From Bodo saltans (taxonomy: Eukaryota > Euglenozoa > Kinetoplastea > Eubodonida > Bodonidae), in assembly GCA_001460835.1 (NCBI GenBank), contig CYKH01001770.1, positions 1 through 55,104 on the forward strand: 55,104 bases of DNA, in the 5' to 3' direction. How positions within the stretch are numbered: position 1 is the stretch's first letter; every line of letters starts with the position of its first letter. The position numbers and the translations under genes were made by a program. Positions 46,218 to 55,104 of the stretch are shown here, piece by piece. Below the pieces are notes generated by a model. It made no database searches and was not told where the DNA came from. It was given only the letters and a program-made list of their open reading frames with translations.

Positions 46218-48380
46218 ATGTTTCATGATCCATCGATGTGGAGAGACACGCTTACGGGAGGAAATCCTGGCGCTTCCCCACTCCCCCGCAGTCCAGAGGC
46301 CCTTTTCCCGCCAGCTCAACTCAACAGCCAACTTCGTACCCACGCTGGCCCATCTCCTTCACCAGATCAAGCAGAGATGTTGCAGAGGCGTGGCTCGTGG
46401 ACATTAGCTGACTTCGACATCGGCCCGAAGTTAGGGGAGGGCCAGTTTGGTAAAATTTACCTCTGTCGAGAGAAGACGACAAAATATGCGGTGGTGCTAA
46501 AACTTATTGCAAAAGAAGCTGTGATTCACAACGACTTGACACATCAGATCCAGCGAGAGATTGAGCTGCACATGTACTGCAAGCACCGAAATATTGTGCG
46601 CCTCCTCGCGTATTTCTGGGACTCTGAACGTGTGTTTCTTGTTCTGGATTATGCAGATGAAGGTAACCTCGCTACGCTTCTGCAAGCGGTCCCGCAAGGG
46701 CAGCGACTTTCCGAGTGGGCCGTGCGAAGCTTAGCTGGCCAGTTGTGCAGTGCAGTGCTGTATCTGCACCGACGTGGGATTCTCCATAGAGACATCAAGC
46801 CTGAGAATATTCTTTTCAAGAAAGGCTGCTTGAAGCTTGCCGACTTCACCTGGGCCGTGTACATGGCGCCCACGTCTGCGTCTTCCACCACCACTGCGGA
46901 GGAAAGGGGGCGCAGCAGACATCCACAGCACGATAGCCGAGGAGGAGGAAGGACTTCACTGCTGTCACCAGCTCACTACTCCGCCGCATCATCGATGCAC
47001 TCCACCATTTACACCGAAGACCGGCGATCCCCAAGTCCCAGGCGAGGGGCTCATGTTGACTACGAAGCCGAAAGACGACGAAGGCGCACAACGTTTTGCG
47101 GTACTTTGGACTATCTGCCTCCAGAGCTGATCATGCAGCGCGCCTATGATGAAGCCGTCGATATGTGGTGCGTTGGAGCAACTGTGTACGAAATGTTAGT
47201 GGGGCGCCCTCCTTTTGAGACCGCAACTGTGCGAGAGACGGAGGAGCGCATTGTTCGTGGCCAGTTTCAATTTCCAAGGCTGATTCGCGACCAGTTATCG
47301 TGGGAGGCGATGGACTTTGTATCGCGGCTGCTGCAGATCGACCCAGCACGACGAATGACGGCCGAACAGGCCGCGAGGCATCCCTTCGTGGAGAGCATAT
47401 TGCAAGCGGAGCGGCAGCGCAGCATTTCCACTGGGCGAAATCGCAGTGCGATCCCCGCCAACGAGATATTTCTGACTCGCGGAAATGGTAGTGGCTCTCA
47501 CAACCCACAAAACAGATCGAGCGGAGGTGTTCAGCAGCAACACTCCACTACACATTTTCAGAGCAACAACAACAGCAACCATAAGCACGTGGACTCGTCC
47601 AAGGCGTTTCATTACAGCGGCGTGTCGGTGAGTGCCTGCACAACCATCCTTGGAACACACAACGCCAGCAGCATCTCAGCGGTACACCCTGCCAACACCT
47701 CATCGTCGCTGGTGGCACCAACTAGTAGTTACAATGTGCACGTCACAGCGTCGTCAAGCGTTTCAGGGATGAGCCACATTGGACATCATCACAGCGGCTT
47801 GATGGGCTCCAGCATCGCTGCAGGTGGTGTGGGGCTTGGGGAATCCGTTGCAGGTGGCACGACGCTTACGAACTCTCAGAGCAACGTGACGCAAGCATCC
47901 ACGCAGGAAGGGCACGACGACGCTGCCGCGGGTGGCGATGCATTTCCATTGTCCGTACCCGACGTATCGAACATCACCGCTGCGCCTTTTGACGATGCCC
48001 CACTTCCTCCAGCAGACGTGGAGCGTGCCCTGGAGTTTGACGTGGCCCTTGGCCCTATGACCGCGACACAGGACAGTATTGTGCGTGACATCGAGGGGCC
48101 AAGTGTGACTCTATCCGTGACCCCTATCCAGCCACCGCCTGGTGCTACACCCTCGTCGCAGCCGTCGACCCCACGAACCCCAGTTCGAGCGGCCAAAGAC
48201 ATGGCAGACGATGACGTTGCGCCTGATGTCTCTGCAGTGATGATGGCATCCTCCTCAGCGCTGCCCTCCCCGGTTCCTCTGCAGCGTCCCACTGCCCCCT
48301 CTCCGCATAGTGCGAGTGGGGATAGTTTCCGCAGTGACGACGAGGGGCCCATAGATCTCAGCAGCATTGGGGCCTGGTGA
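46218..48380 (+). CDS. Aurora-like protein kinase with an activation-segment insertion
   Basis: A 720-residue protein. The kinase domain (about residues 66-395) is closest to Aurora: FDIGPKLGEGQFGKIYL (Gly loop), VVLKLIAK with Lys95, REIELHMYCKHRNIVRL, HRDIKPEN with catalytic Asp192, and FCGTLDYLPPELI for the P+1 loop. Two features are odd. The DFG motif is DFT (Asp209-Phe-Thr), and about 67 extra Ser/Arg-rich residues lie between that motif and the Thr-Thr pair (Thr291-292) that corresponds to the Aurora activation threonines. Lys95, Asp192 and Asp209 are kept, so activity is possible. The C-terminal ~320 residues are low-complexity Ser/Thr/His/Pro-rich. Aurora kinases act in spindle and chromosome-passenger functions, but this copy may have another role. 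ATG 46218 gives a ~60-residue N-terminal extension. Confidence 0.85.
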   Translation: MFHDPSMWRDTLTGGNPGASPLPRSPEALFPPAQLNSQLRTHAGPSPSPDQAEMLQRRGSWTLADFDIGPKLGEGQFGKIYLCREKTTKYAVVLKLIAKEAVIHNDLTHQIQREIELHMYCKHRNIVRLLAYFWDSERVFLVLDYADEGNLATLLQAVPQGQRLSEWAVRSLAGQLCSAVLYLHRRGILHRDIKPENILFKKGCLKLADFTWAVYMAPTSASSTTTAEERGRSRHPQHDSRGGGRTSLLSPAHYSAASSMHSTIYTEDRRSPSPRRGAHVDYEAERRRRRTTFCGTLDYLPPELIMQRAYDEAVDMWCVGATVYEMLVGRPPFETATVRETEERIVRGQFQFPRLIRDQLSWEAMDFVSRLLQIDPARRMTAEQAARHPFVESILQAERQRSISTGRNRSAIPANEIFLTRGNGSGSHNPQNRSSGGVQQQHSTTHFQSNNNSNHKHVDSSKAFHYSGVSVSACTTILGTHNASSISAVHPANTSSSLVAPTSSYNVHVTASSSVSGMSHIGHHHSGLMGSSIAAGGVGLGESVAGGTTLTNSQSNVTQASTQEGHDDAAAGGDAFPLSVPDVSNITAAPFDDAPLPPADVERALEFDVALGPMTATQDSIVRDIEGPSVTLSVTPIQPPPGATPSSQPSTPRTPVRAAKDMADDDVAPDVSAVMMASSSALPSPVPLQRPTAPSPHSASGDSFRSDDEGPIDLSSIGAW

Positions 48381-48527
48381 TACTTTGGTTGAAGAAACCA
48401 TCGTGAAAATAAACTCTGTTCTTCTGTTTGTTCACTTAAACTATTGCTAAACTTCTTGCTTGGTGTCTTACTTGCCGCGCAACATACATTTAGGTTCAGA
48501 TAACGAGCAGTGTGCAACACACAAAAC

Positions 48528-49154
48528 ATGGCCACAGAGTCATCCAGCGCGCTCAACATCAGCCTTGTGGGCCGCATGCACCGCACGGTGTTCGTTGAGG
48601 GCTGCAACCCCAATTTCTATGATGAATTGGCAACATTGTTTGCTGCCAAGTGTGGAAGAATCGAGGCGAGGGGGATGGTCGGTGCCCGGTACGCTGTGGT
48701 GTTTGAGCAACTCAACAGTATCAGCACAGCGGTGGCTCTTCACGGCATGGTGTTCATCGACATGAAATCGAAGCTGCTCATTTGGGCCGCGGACAAAACA
48801 CCACCCACGGAAGCTGCACAGTTGGCGCTTGGCGGACCGGCCGGTGGGGCTGAGAAACCAAATGCTGCCGCGTCAGAAGCACGACGTGCTCGAATAGAGG
48901 CATTCTTAAGCCTTGGTGGCGGAGACTCTTCCGCTGCTGCTACCTCGGATCGTGCCGTGCAGGTGGTCACTGCTCAGGAACGCCGATTGCAGATGTTTAA
49001 GTTGTGCATCCGGCAGGTAAAGGCGCTGAACGTGTTGGTTGGATTTGAGAAGGAAAAGGTTGATCGTGAGCTTGCATCTTTGGAAGTGTCGACGGCTGCA
49101 ACGGAGTCGATTATTGCCGGCCTCAAAGAGAAGAAAGGAGTCACTGCGGCGTGA
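48528..49154 (+). CDS. small protein with an RRM-like fold and a coiled-coil tail
   Basis: A 208-residue protein starting at ATG 48528; an upstream GTG in frame was not used. Residues ~8-85 have the strand-helix-strand pattern of an RNA-recognition motif: LNISLVGRMHRTVFVEGC, a helix around FYDELATLFAAKCGRIEARG, then ARYAVVFEQLNSISTAVALHG. Neither RNP1 nor RNP2 carries the usual aromatic residues, so RNA binding is uncertain. After an Ala-rich linker comes a charged helix (about residues 145-205) suited to coiled-coil pairing. The role is unknown. Confidence 0.62.
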   Translation: MATESSSALNISLVGRMHRTVFVEGCNPNFYDELATLFAAKCGRIEARGMVGARYAVVFEQLNSISTAVALHGMVFIDMKSKLLIWAADKTPPTEAAQLALGGPAGGAEKPNAAASEARRARIEAFLSLGGGDSSAAATSDRAVQVVTAQERRLQMFKLCIRQVKALNVLVGFEKEKVDRELASLEVSTAATESIIAGLKEKKGVTAA

Positions 49155-49288
49155 CAGTTCTTTATGACAGTTGTTTATGTTTGCGCACCAAAAATAAGTG
49201 ACTGATCCCGTGTAACAAATGAATTGATTGACTTTTTCACACTTCTTCATTTTATATTTTTTTTTGTATTTATGTGAGAGGAAACAAA

Positions 49289-50455
49289 ATGAGGCGCACC
49301 CGATTGAGATGTGCTGGGATCGACATTAAAACTGGCCTTACGAATTTGGCAGCTAGCAATCTCAGAGAGACCCCTGGAGCCCTCCCAGTGATTTCAAGAG
49401 CCGCCCATTATGCCGGTGAAGGGTACTCCTTCATGGATACGATGCTCACTCTTGGGCCTAGAGCTGCGCTGGGCTTCTTGCGCACGCGTGCTTCGGCATA
49501 CATGGTGTTCTGCACCGCCGCGTTTTTGGGTGTCAGCTACTTCATGACCACGGATCGTGTTCGGCTTCGTAGCTCTGAGCTGATTGTGCCCCTGCGAATG
49601 AAGTCCCAGTCTGCTGATCAATCTGTTGTGAAGAGGAACCGCATTACTGGCGCAGAGACTGTCATTGAGGCGGTCGATGGTCCGCATGGGGAGACGGTGT
49701 ACTTCCGTGCTCACGTGAACCGATTGTTGTACACGTACCACGTGTACAAACCAAAGAAGGAGGAATACTTGCTGATTGATATTGGAGGCGAACTGGCTGC
49801 CGATCGGTTTTGTGACGTTGAGCATAAACGTGGCCGCGTGCACGAGGAGCGAGCGTTGTCCGAGGCAATGGCGCGCGGTGCCAAGATGCATAAGACATTA
49901 CCAGTGGAGGCCCCTGTGCGTGGACGCAGAGAGATGCTTCATCCCGCTGCTGACGTAGCTCCTCAAAGTAGCTCCTCCTCGTCCTCGTCCTCCTCCTCGG
50001 CAGCGACGCAGTTGAGCGAAGGCGCAACCATTGGCGTGAAGTACTCTGCTCGAATAGAACGAATGCCTGGTGGAGATCTTGGGCACCTCTTCACCGTCCG
50101 TGAAGTGATGACCAACGCCATCAAGGAAACAATGGTGGAGGGATACAGGCAATGCATTTACAAGAAGTACAGACATGGAGTCCCTACATCATCATCGTCA
50201 TCTGTAGCAACAAGTTCTTCTTCTGCAGGACTCCCAGTTGTTCACCCCGTGCTGGTGGATTTGCATATGGGCCAGGGGACGTGGGACGGTCAGGGCATCA
50301 CAGCGGTTGACGTTCTGCACCATGTGACCGGAACGACGGATACCACAGCAGCGCTACGAAATCTTGAGGAGATTGTGTTGCAGAAGGCGACAAATAAAAT
50401 GGGACACTTTGCCATTCTATCAGATCTGCACATGACATTGCGCGGGGGCGCGTGA
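49289..50455 (+). CDS. unrecognised protein with one likely membrane segment
   Basis: A 388-residue protein starting MRRTRLRCAGIDIKTGL, at the first ATG of the frame (49289); the frame is also open from a GTG at 49274. The basic, Arg-rich N-terminus without acidic residues could be a mitochondrial targeting signal. A single hydrophobic helix (AYMVFCTAAFLGVSYFM) lies near residue 77. The soluble part after it has beta-rich pieces (VYFRAHVNRLLYTYHVY, then YLLIDIGGELAADRF) and Ser runs around 49968-50001 and 50185-50225. I do not recognise the family; a mitochondrial membrane-anchored protein is a guess. Confidence 0.6.
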   Translation: MRRTRLRCAGIDIKTGLTNLAASNLRETPGALPVISRAAHYAGEGYSFMDTMLTLGPRAALGFLRTRASAYMVFCTAAFLGVSYFMTTDRVRLRSSELIVPLRMKSQSADQSVVKRNRITGAETVIEAVDGPHGETVYFRAHVNRLLYTYHVYKPKKEEYLLIDIGGELAADRFCDVEHKRGRVHEERALSEAMARGAKMHKTLPVEAPVRGRREMLHPAADVAPQSSSSSSSSSSSAATQLSEGATIGVKYSARIERMPGGDLGHLFTVREVMTNAIKETMVEGYRQCIYKKYRHGVPTSSSSSVATSSSSAGLPVVHPVLVDLHMGQGTWDGQGITAVDVLHHVTGTTDTTAALRNLEEIVLQKATNKMGHFAILSDLHMTLRGGA

Positions 50456-50833
50456 TGATCACATTGGAAGTGAGTGTTTTTTATTGTTTATCACTGACAT
50501 CGTTTGAGAGATGATGGTGCTTGGATTGGCTTGCTTTTCCTTGTGTTTGTTTGTGAATAGATAAGAGATCTGAGAGAGGTTAAATTTTCCCCCAATTTTC
50601 CTAACCAAAAAACGCCTTCCTGTGGCCCCCCCACTTTTTCTGTTTCGTGATACATTTCGCACCCCCATCGCGAAAAGCAGAACCACGCAGCCACGTCCTC
50701 TCAACCTAAGCCCTTTCATTTTCTTCGCGGGGCCTTCTCTTCCACACGAGCCAGGTTTCTTGCACGGAAGAACAAGACACAGATCCCATCCGCTACCGGT
50801 AGCGACATCCCCACCACCGCTACGACGACTCCT
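50456..50833 (+). other. spacer before the nucleotide-sugar transporter
   Basis: A 378-base spacer. Pyrimidine-rich stretches at about 50600-50645 and 50710-50760 contain several AG candidates, and no ATG lies between 50760 and the gene start. No gene was seen. Confidence 0.45.
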
Positions 50834-52276
50834 ATGACGCTGTTTTACTCTTCGTCCGATCATTCCCTGCGCAAGATGCCGTCATGGTTGTTTGCTTGTG
50901 TCTTTCCTAAAGCATTGACAGTGCTGATTCTTCTTACATTCCAAAACTGTGCCGTCGCCCTCTTTCTGCGCTACACACGCACACGCACGGATGTCCCGAA
51001 GGCCCACATTGGATGCGTTGTGATGCTTCAAGAGTTGTTAAAGTTTCTGATCTCCGTCGTGTGGTGCGTGCACGAGGTAAAATCAACACTTTCATACCAC
51101 CCACCCCCTCCACCTCCTCCCTTGGCTCGCAATGTCAGCAGCAGTGTTGGTGTTACTGTAGGAGGGGGCGCGTCGTGTGAAACATCTATCATCGGAGGAG
51201 ATGTGCGGTCACCATTCACTGTCGCAGTCCAAGTGAATAGCGCCGCGATTCAGTTATCCACTGACGTCACATCAGCTAGCAGTAGTAGTAATATTGTCTT
51301 CAGCACAACAAGTCATCATCAAGGCCACCTTCAGCAACTCCACCATGATGATCGTCGTGATGCGGAGGAAGAGATGTGCGATGACAGAGGCCGCCCTATG
51401 ACGTACCGGGATGTGATGACCAAGTCCTCCTGCCGCGCTGCTCTTCTGCACGCTGTTGCAGCCGACGTGTTCAACCGTCAAGGGCTCAAGTTGCTCATTC
51501 CAAGCGGCCTGTTTTCATTGCAAAATACATTGCTGTTTGTTGCCATGGCCAACTTGGAGCCCACAACGTTCTTGGTGCTGTATCAATCAAAAATTCTGAC
51601 CACTGGAATTCTGATGGTGCTGCTGTTAGGACGATCCTTTGGCCCACAGAAATGGTTCGCGATGATTGTGCTCCTCTGCGGCATTATTTTGACGCAGTAC
51701 AATCCGAACGGTAGAAAGATACCTGCTCCCGGCGAGAGCCTCTCGACAGGACTAATGGCTGTACTATTTTGCAGCCTTTCCTCTTCGATTGCTGGTGTCG
51801 TTATGGAAAAATTTATGAAGGACGGCGCAACGTCCACTACTGCACTACCTCCCTCAACGTTAAACGGGAGTGGAATCGGCTCGCACTTATCCCCCTCCTC
51901 TCCCTCTGCTGTGTACAACAGCCACCTCTCCACGAAGAATGTTCATCTTAGTTTTTTCTCGATGGTGCTTGTCGGCATTCCTGTTGTGTTTGGTATTTGG
52001 AGCGGCGCTGACGATGTGTTCGTAAGTGTGTTCCATGGAGTAGACGAAGTGGTGTGTGCGATGATTGTCAACCAAGCACTCGGCGGCATTCTTGTTGCCC
52101 TGTGTCTTCGGCACGCCGATAATATTTTGAAGACATTCGCGACAACGTGTGCGATTGTCGTAGGTGGCGTGGTGTCCCACTTTCTGTTTGGTTTTGTGCC
52201 GTCCGCATCCTTCGTGTTAGGCTCCTTGACGGTGATGGGAGCTATTGTACTTTATGGAATGCCTGATGTATGTTGA
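50834..52276 (+). CDS. nucleotide-sugar transporter (SLC35A-like)
   Basis: A 480-residue multi-pass protein of the UDP-sugar/CMP-sialic-acid transporter family, which exchanges nucleotide sugars for nucleoside monophosphates across Golgi or ER membranes. Family matches are FQNCAVALFLRYTRTR, MLQELLKFLISVVWCVHEV, IPSGLFSLQNTLLFVAMANL, then TTFLVLYQSKILTTGILMV, and late VNQALGGILVALCLRHADNI plus FATTCAIVVGGVVSHFLFG. About ten hydrophobic segments can be seen. It is longer than the usual 320-400 residues because of a hydrophilic insertion of about 120 residues (nt 51085-51460) between helices 2 and 3, and a smaller Ser-rich one near 51830-51930. The sugar carried cannot be read from the sequence. 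ATG 50834 is the first; 50876 (MPSW) is an alternative. Confidence 0.85.
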   Translation: MTLFYSSSDHSLRKMPSWLFACVFPKALTVLILLTFQNCAVALFLRYTRTRTDVPKAHIGCVVMLQELLKFLISVVWCVHEVKSTLSYHPPPPPPPLARNVSSSVGVTVGGGASCETSIIGGDVRSPFTVAVQVNSAAIQLSTDVTSASSSSNIVFSTTSHHQGHLQQLHHDDRRDAEEEMCDDRGRPMTYRDVMTKSSCRAALLHAVAADVFNRQGLKLLIPSGLFSLQNTLLFVAMANLEPTTFLVLYQSKILTTGILMVLLLGRSFGPQKWFAMIVLLCGIILTQYNPNGRKIPAPGESLSTGLMAVLFCSLSSSIAGVVMEKFMKDGATSTTALPPSTLNGSGIGSHLSPSSPSAVYNSHLSTKNVHLSFFSMVLVGIPVVFGIWSGADDVFVSVFHGVDEVVCAMIVNQALGGILVALCLRHADNILKTFATTCAIVVGGVVSHFLFGFVPSASFVLGSLTVMGAIVLYGMPDVC

Positions 52277-52426
52277 GGAGAGGAACTTCCAATCGTATCA
52301 AATCATTCTAATATGTCTTTCAATGATAAATATATGACGCTTCCGTCTGATATGCTTGGCTCTTTCTTGGTTGAAAAGAGTGTAATGAATCCTCGAGAGA
52401 GGTAGATCACTAGGACAGTTTGGTGG

Positions 52427-55104
52427 ATGATGGACATCGGGGCGTTGACGACTCTGCTACTTCTTACAGCTCTCGTAGCACGTGCCCAGCAGTGCCCCTG
52501 CTCTCATCGTGCTGGTGCTATTCGAGCACTCTACACCACCACGAGCGGAGCTGATTGGGTGCGCCCATGGGATATGACATCCCCCTCCATACCGTGCGGC
52601 CTAGAGGGTGTGACTTGTGATGCCGCTTTTCAAGATGTGACACAACTGCAGCTCAGGAGCCTGTCGATATGTCGTCGAATATGCTCTCTGGGACACTTTC
52701 GCCTGAGTTTTCAACGTGGAGCCGTGTGAATTTCGTATTTTTTGCGTCAAACGACATTTCAGGAGTACTTCCGCCAGAGTACGCAAATTGGACACTTATT
52801 GACCGTGCTGATTTTAGCCGCAATAATTTATTTGGCGCTCTTCCTATTGCTTTTAGCAATTGGCAACGCATCACATACTTCGATGTCAATAGTAACGGGT
52901 TTGTTGGGACGCTACCTGCCGCATACAGCGCGTGGTCGCAGATTTTGACATTTGCAGTGCAAAACAATACCCTCAACGGAACTCTTCCCGACAGCTTTTC
53001 TTCATGGAAATACATCGATGTGTTTGATGTGTCCTTCAACAGTTTGTCTGGGTCATTGCCTGAGTCTTACGGTGCTTGGAGAGCGATGATTCGGTTTTTG
53101 TGTAGCGCCAATTTGTTTGTGGGGCCAATTCCTGCAGGATACAGTTCATGGTCACGCCTTTCAACGTTTGCAGTGGGTGGAAATTCCCTTAGCGGCACAC
53201 TACACTTTGACTATTCGTTGTGGATAAACATTGCTGTGTTTGACGTGTCCACAAACAAATTGTCTGGGTCATTGCCTGAGTCTTACGGCGCTTGGACTGC
53301 GCTGAGTTTATTTAAAACTGACAACAATTTCTTGGAAGGTTCGCTCCCTGAGACTTATCACGCGTGGTCACAGCTTTCAACTTTCGCAGTAGATCGAAAT
53401 TCCTTAAGCGGAACTCTTCCCAGCAACTATTCTTCATGGCAACGTATGTCTGTTTTCGTTGCGTCCTCAAACAAACTGACTGGGTCTCTGCCTGAGTAGT
53501 ATGGCGCTTGGACTACGCTGAATCGATTTGATATTGGAGACAATTTGTTTGTTGGGACGCTTCCTGCAGGATACAGTTCCTGGTCGCATCTTTCAGCGTT
53601 TGCAGTGGGTGGAAATTCCCTTAGCGGCACACTACACGGAGACTACTCTTTCTGGACGAACATCACTCTGTTTAATGTCTCCTCGAACAGGGTATCTGGG
53701 TCGTTGCCAGCGGGCTACAGCGCGTGGTCACAGCTTTCACTTTTCGCAGTAAATCGGAATTCCTTAAGCGGCACTCTACCCGACAACTACTCCTCATGGA
53801 CAACGTTGTTTGAATTCGATGTGTCCACAAACAAGTTGTCTGGGTCATTGCCTGGGTCCTACGACGCTTGGACTATGCTGCGACGATTCGATGCTGCCGA
53901 CAATTTGTTTACGGGAACACTCCCTGGGACATACAAGGCATGGTCATGGCTATTGTCCTTCACGGTCGGCGGAAATTCGCTGAGCGGCACCCTACACCCA
54001 GATTACTCTTTTTGGACAAGTATTGCTTTGTTCAATCTGACTTCAAACCGCTTCTCTGGGTCATTGCCGGAAGCCTACTCTTCGTGGACATCACTGGTGC
54101 GGTTTCAAGTCAGCAACAACTCACTCAGCGGCTCTTTTTCCGAAAGCTTTAAGACTTGGAGTGCGCTTTTTCTATTCTACGCTGGCACAAATCAGTTTTC
54201 TGGTTCCCTCCCCGGTGTGTACAGTGCATGGTCACACCTGGATGTGTTCTCCGCACAACAGAACTCCTTGTCTGGCGCTTTGCCTTCAGAGTATGGCGTG
54301 TGGAACTTGTCTACTTTTTCTGTTGGAGGAAACAGTTTGACGGGAACGCTTCCGGTGTCGTACAGCAGTTGGACGTATACGATCTCCTTTGTGGTGAATT
54401 CCAACTTCCTCTCGGGCACGATCCCTGCAGCGTTCGGGAACATGAGAAGCCTGCAGATGTTTCAAGGAGGCAGCAACATGTTCACTGGCACCATACCTGT
54501 GTCGTTGGTGTTGATCCCAACGCTGGTAGTCTTCGGCGTGGGGTACAATCAGCTGACTGGCCTCCTGCCTTCACGCTGCAGTAGCTCCATCTTGGCGTTT
54601 GTAGTCCAAAACAATTCTGGCATCACGGGATCCTTGCCGCAAGGGATATCACTTTTTTCTGGAGTTGGTATTTGCGGAACAAGGGTGTGTCCTACGGCAG
54701 CATACCCTCGTCAATACTGTTTTCCACAAGACATTGTCTTTAACTCCGCTGATCCAGTAAGTGTCGCTGCCGCGGCACACCCCTTCCAAGATGTGTGCAC
54801 ACCGTTCCCAGACCGCACAACGTCGAGGACGATATCTCCCCCAAATGTCCCGCGCGCATCTGCCCGCCTGCTATCGCAGAACTCGAATGCTGCTGTCGAC
54901 AGCATCTCAGCTGTGATGTATGTCTCCTTTGTGTTAGGTGTTAGTGCGTCTGCCTTGTCGCGTGGCGCTCTGCCCAGTCTCCAGCGCTCCGCCAGCGTCC
55001 TGCGGATGATGGGAGCGTGCGATGCGCCAGGCAGCGACAACACAGCACCAATGTACAGTGCTCTGGCGGACAATCCGTTGGCACTTCCCATTCCTATCGG
55101 TGCC
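52427..55104 (+). pseudogene. PSA-like leucine-rich-repeat surface protein, broken twice, 3' end beyond window
   Basis: The start at 52427 encodes a clear signal peptide (MMDIGALTTLLLLTALVARA), then a Cys-containing cap (SIPCGLEGVTCDAAF) and the first LRR strand (VTQLQLRSLS). The frame then changes: the LRR array resumes at 52666 in another frame with DMSSNMLSGTLSPEF. The part of one repeat expected between them, about 20 residues, is missing, so a small deletion is likely. Over 20 repeats of about 24 residues follow, of the type GSLPESYGAWxxLxxFxVxxNxL, like Leishmania promastigote surface antigen. A TAG at 53497 sits where sister repeats read GSLPESYGAW. Beyond it the same frame stays open to the window edge, with more repeats, a Cys-rich cap (about 54610-54720) and a linker resembling the one in the first gene. 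The gene is probably a pseudogene, unless these are sequencing errors. Confidence 0.82.

Noticed and set aside
52669-53499. An independent LRR gene starting at 52669
   Set aside because: The ATG lies inside a repeat and has no signal peptide, and the same array continues past 53499; it is the middle of one broken gene.

Overview
All recognisable genes lie on the + strand, have no introns, and are separated by short spacers carrying pyrimidine-rich runs followed by AG. This is the layout of a kinetoplastid polycistronic transcription unit, where mRNAs are matured by spliced-leader trans-splicing. The free-living bodonid Bodo saltans is the best guess for the source. The reasons are the gene content, very large Ser/Thr/Ala-rich proteins, a PSA-like LRR surface protein and a mucin-like multi-pass membrane protein. 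The organism is inferred from gene style, not from a database match. No rRNA, tRNA, CRISPR or intact mobile element was seen. Two 300-base N gaps interrupt the window.

Layout: (1) 3-2789, a Ser/Thr-rich multi-pass membrane protein cut by the left edge; (2) 3114-5095, SLY1-type Sec1/Munc18 protein with a broken frame; (3) 5478-15881, a giant SPRY-HECT E3 ubiquitin ligase with an N gap; (4) 16360-29598, a 4412-residue array of about 33 fibronectin-III-like modules; (5) 29931-30608, PXMP4/PMP24-like peroxisomal (glycosomal) membrane protein; (6) 30734-31738, a coiled-coil protein running into an N gap; (7) 32056-34185, MCM10 lacking its N-terminus; (8) 34350-35736, NAF1 broken by a 307-bp tandem duplication; (9) 35938-36708, BTB/T1-like protein; (10) 36879-37985, unknown, perhaps SET-like; (11) 38287-39841, TMEM144-like transporter, frame broken; (12) a 1.46-kb spacer with diverged direct repeats; (13) 41306-43048, MATH-BTB protein; (14) 43168-45993, CDC14-type phosphatase; (15) 46218-48380, Aurora-like kinase; (16) 48528-49154 and 49289-50455, two little-known proteins; (17) 50834-52276, nucleotide-sugar transporter; (18) 52427 to the right edge, a PSA-like LRR surface protein gene that is broken twice.

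The genes do not form one pathway, as expected for kinetoplastid units. Themes are housekeeping (vesicle fusion, replication, H/ACA snoRNP assembly, sugar import to the Golgi), cell-cycle control (Aurora-like kinase and CDC14 next to each other) and ubiquitin-linked adaptors (HECT, MATH-BTB).

The most striking sequence-level signals are: (a) three conserved genes (SLY1, NAF1, TMEM144) each put out of frame by an exact head-to-tail duplication of 23, 307 and 13 bp, where dropping one copy restores the conserved reading frame; (b) a giant FN3 array in which most modules carry a W-G-x-W-S motif at the place where cytokine receptors carry WSXWS; (c) an Aurora-like kinase with DFT instead of DFG and a roughly 67-residue insertion in its activation segment; (d) repeat evidence that the gap at 31739-32038 hides a collapsed tandem gene array.
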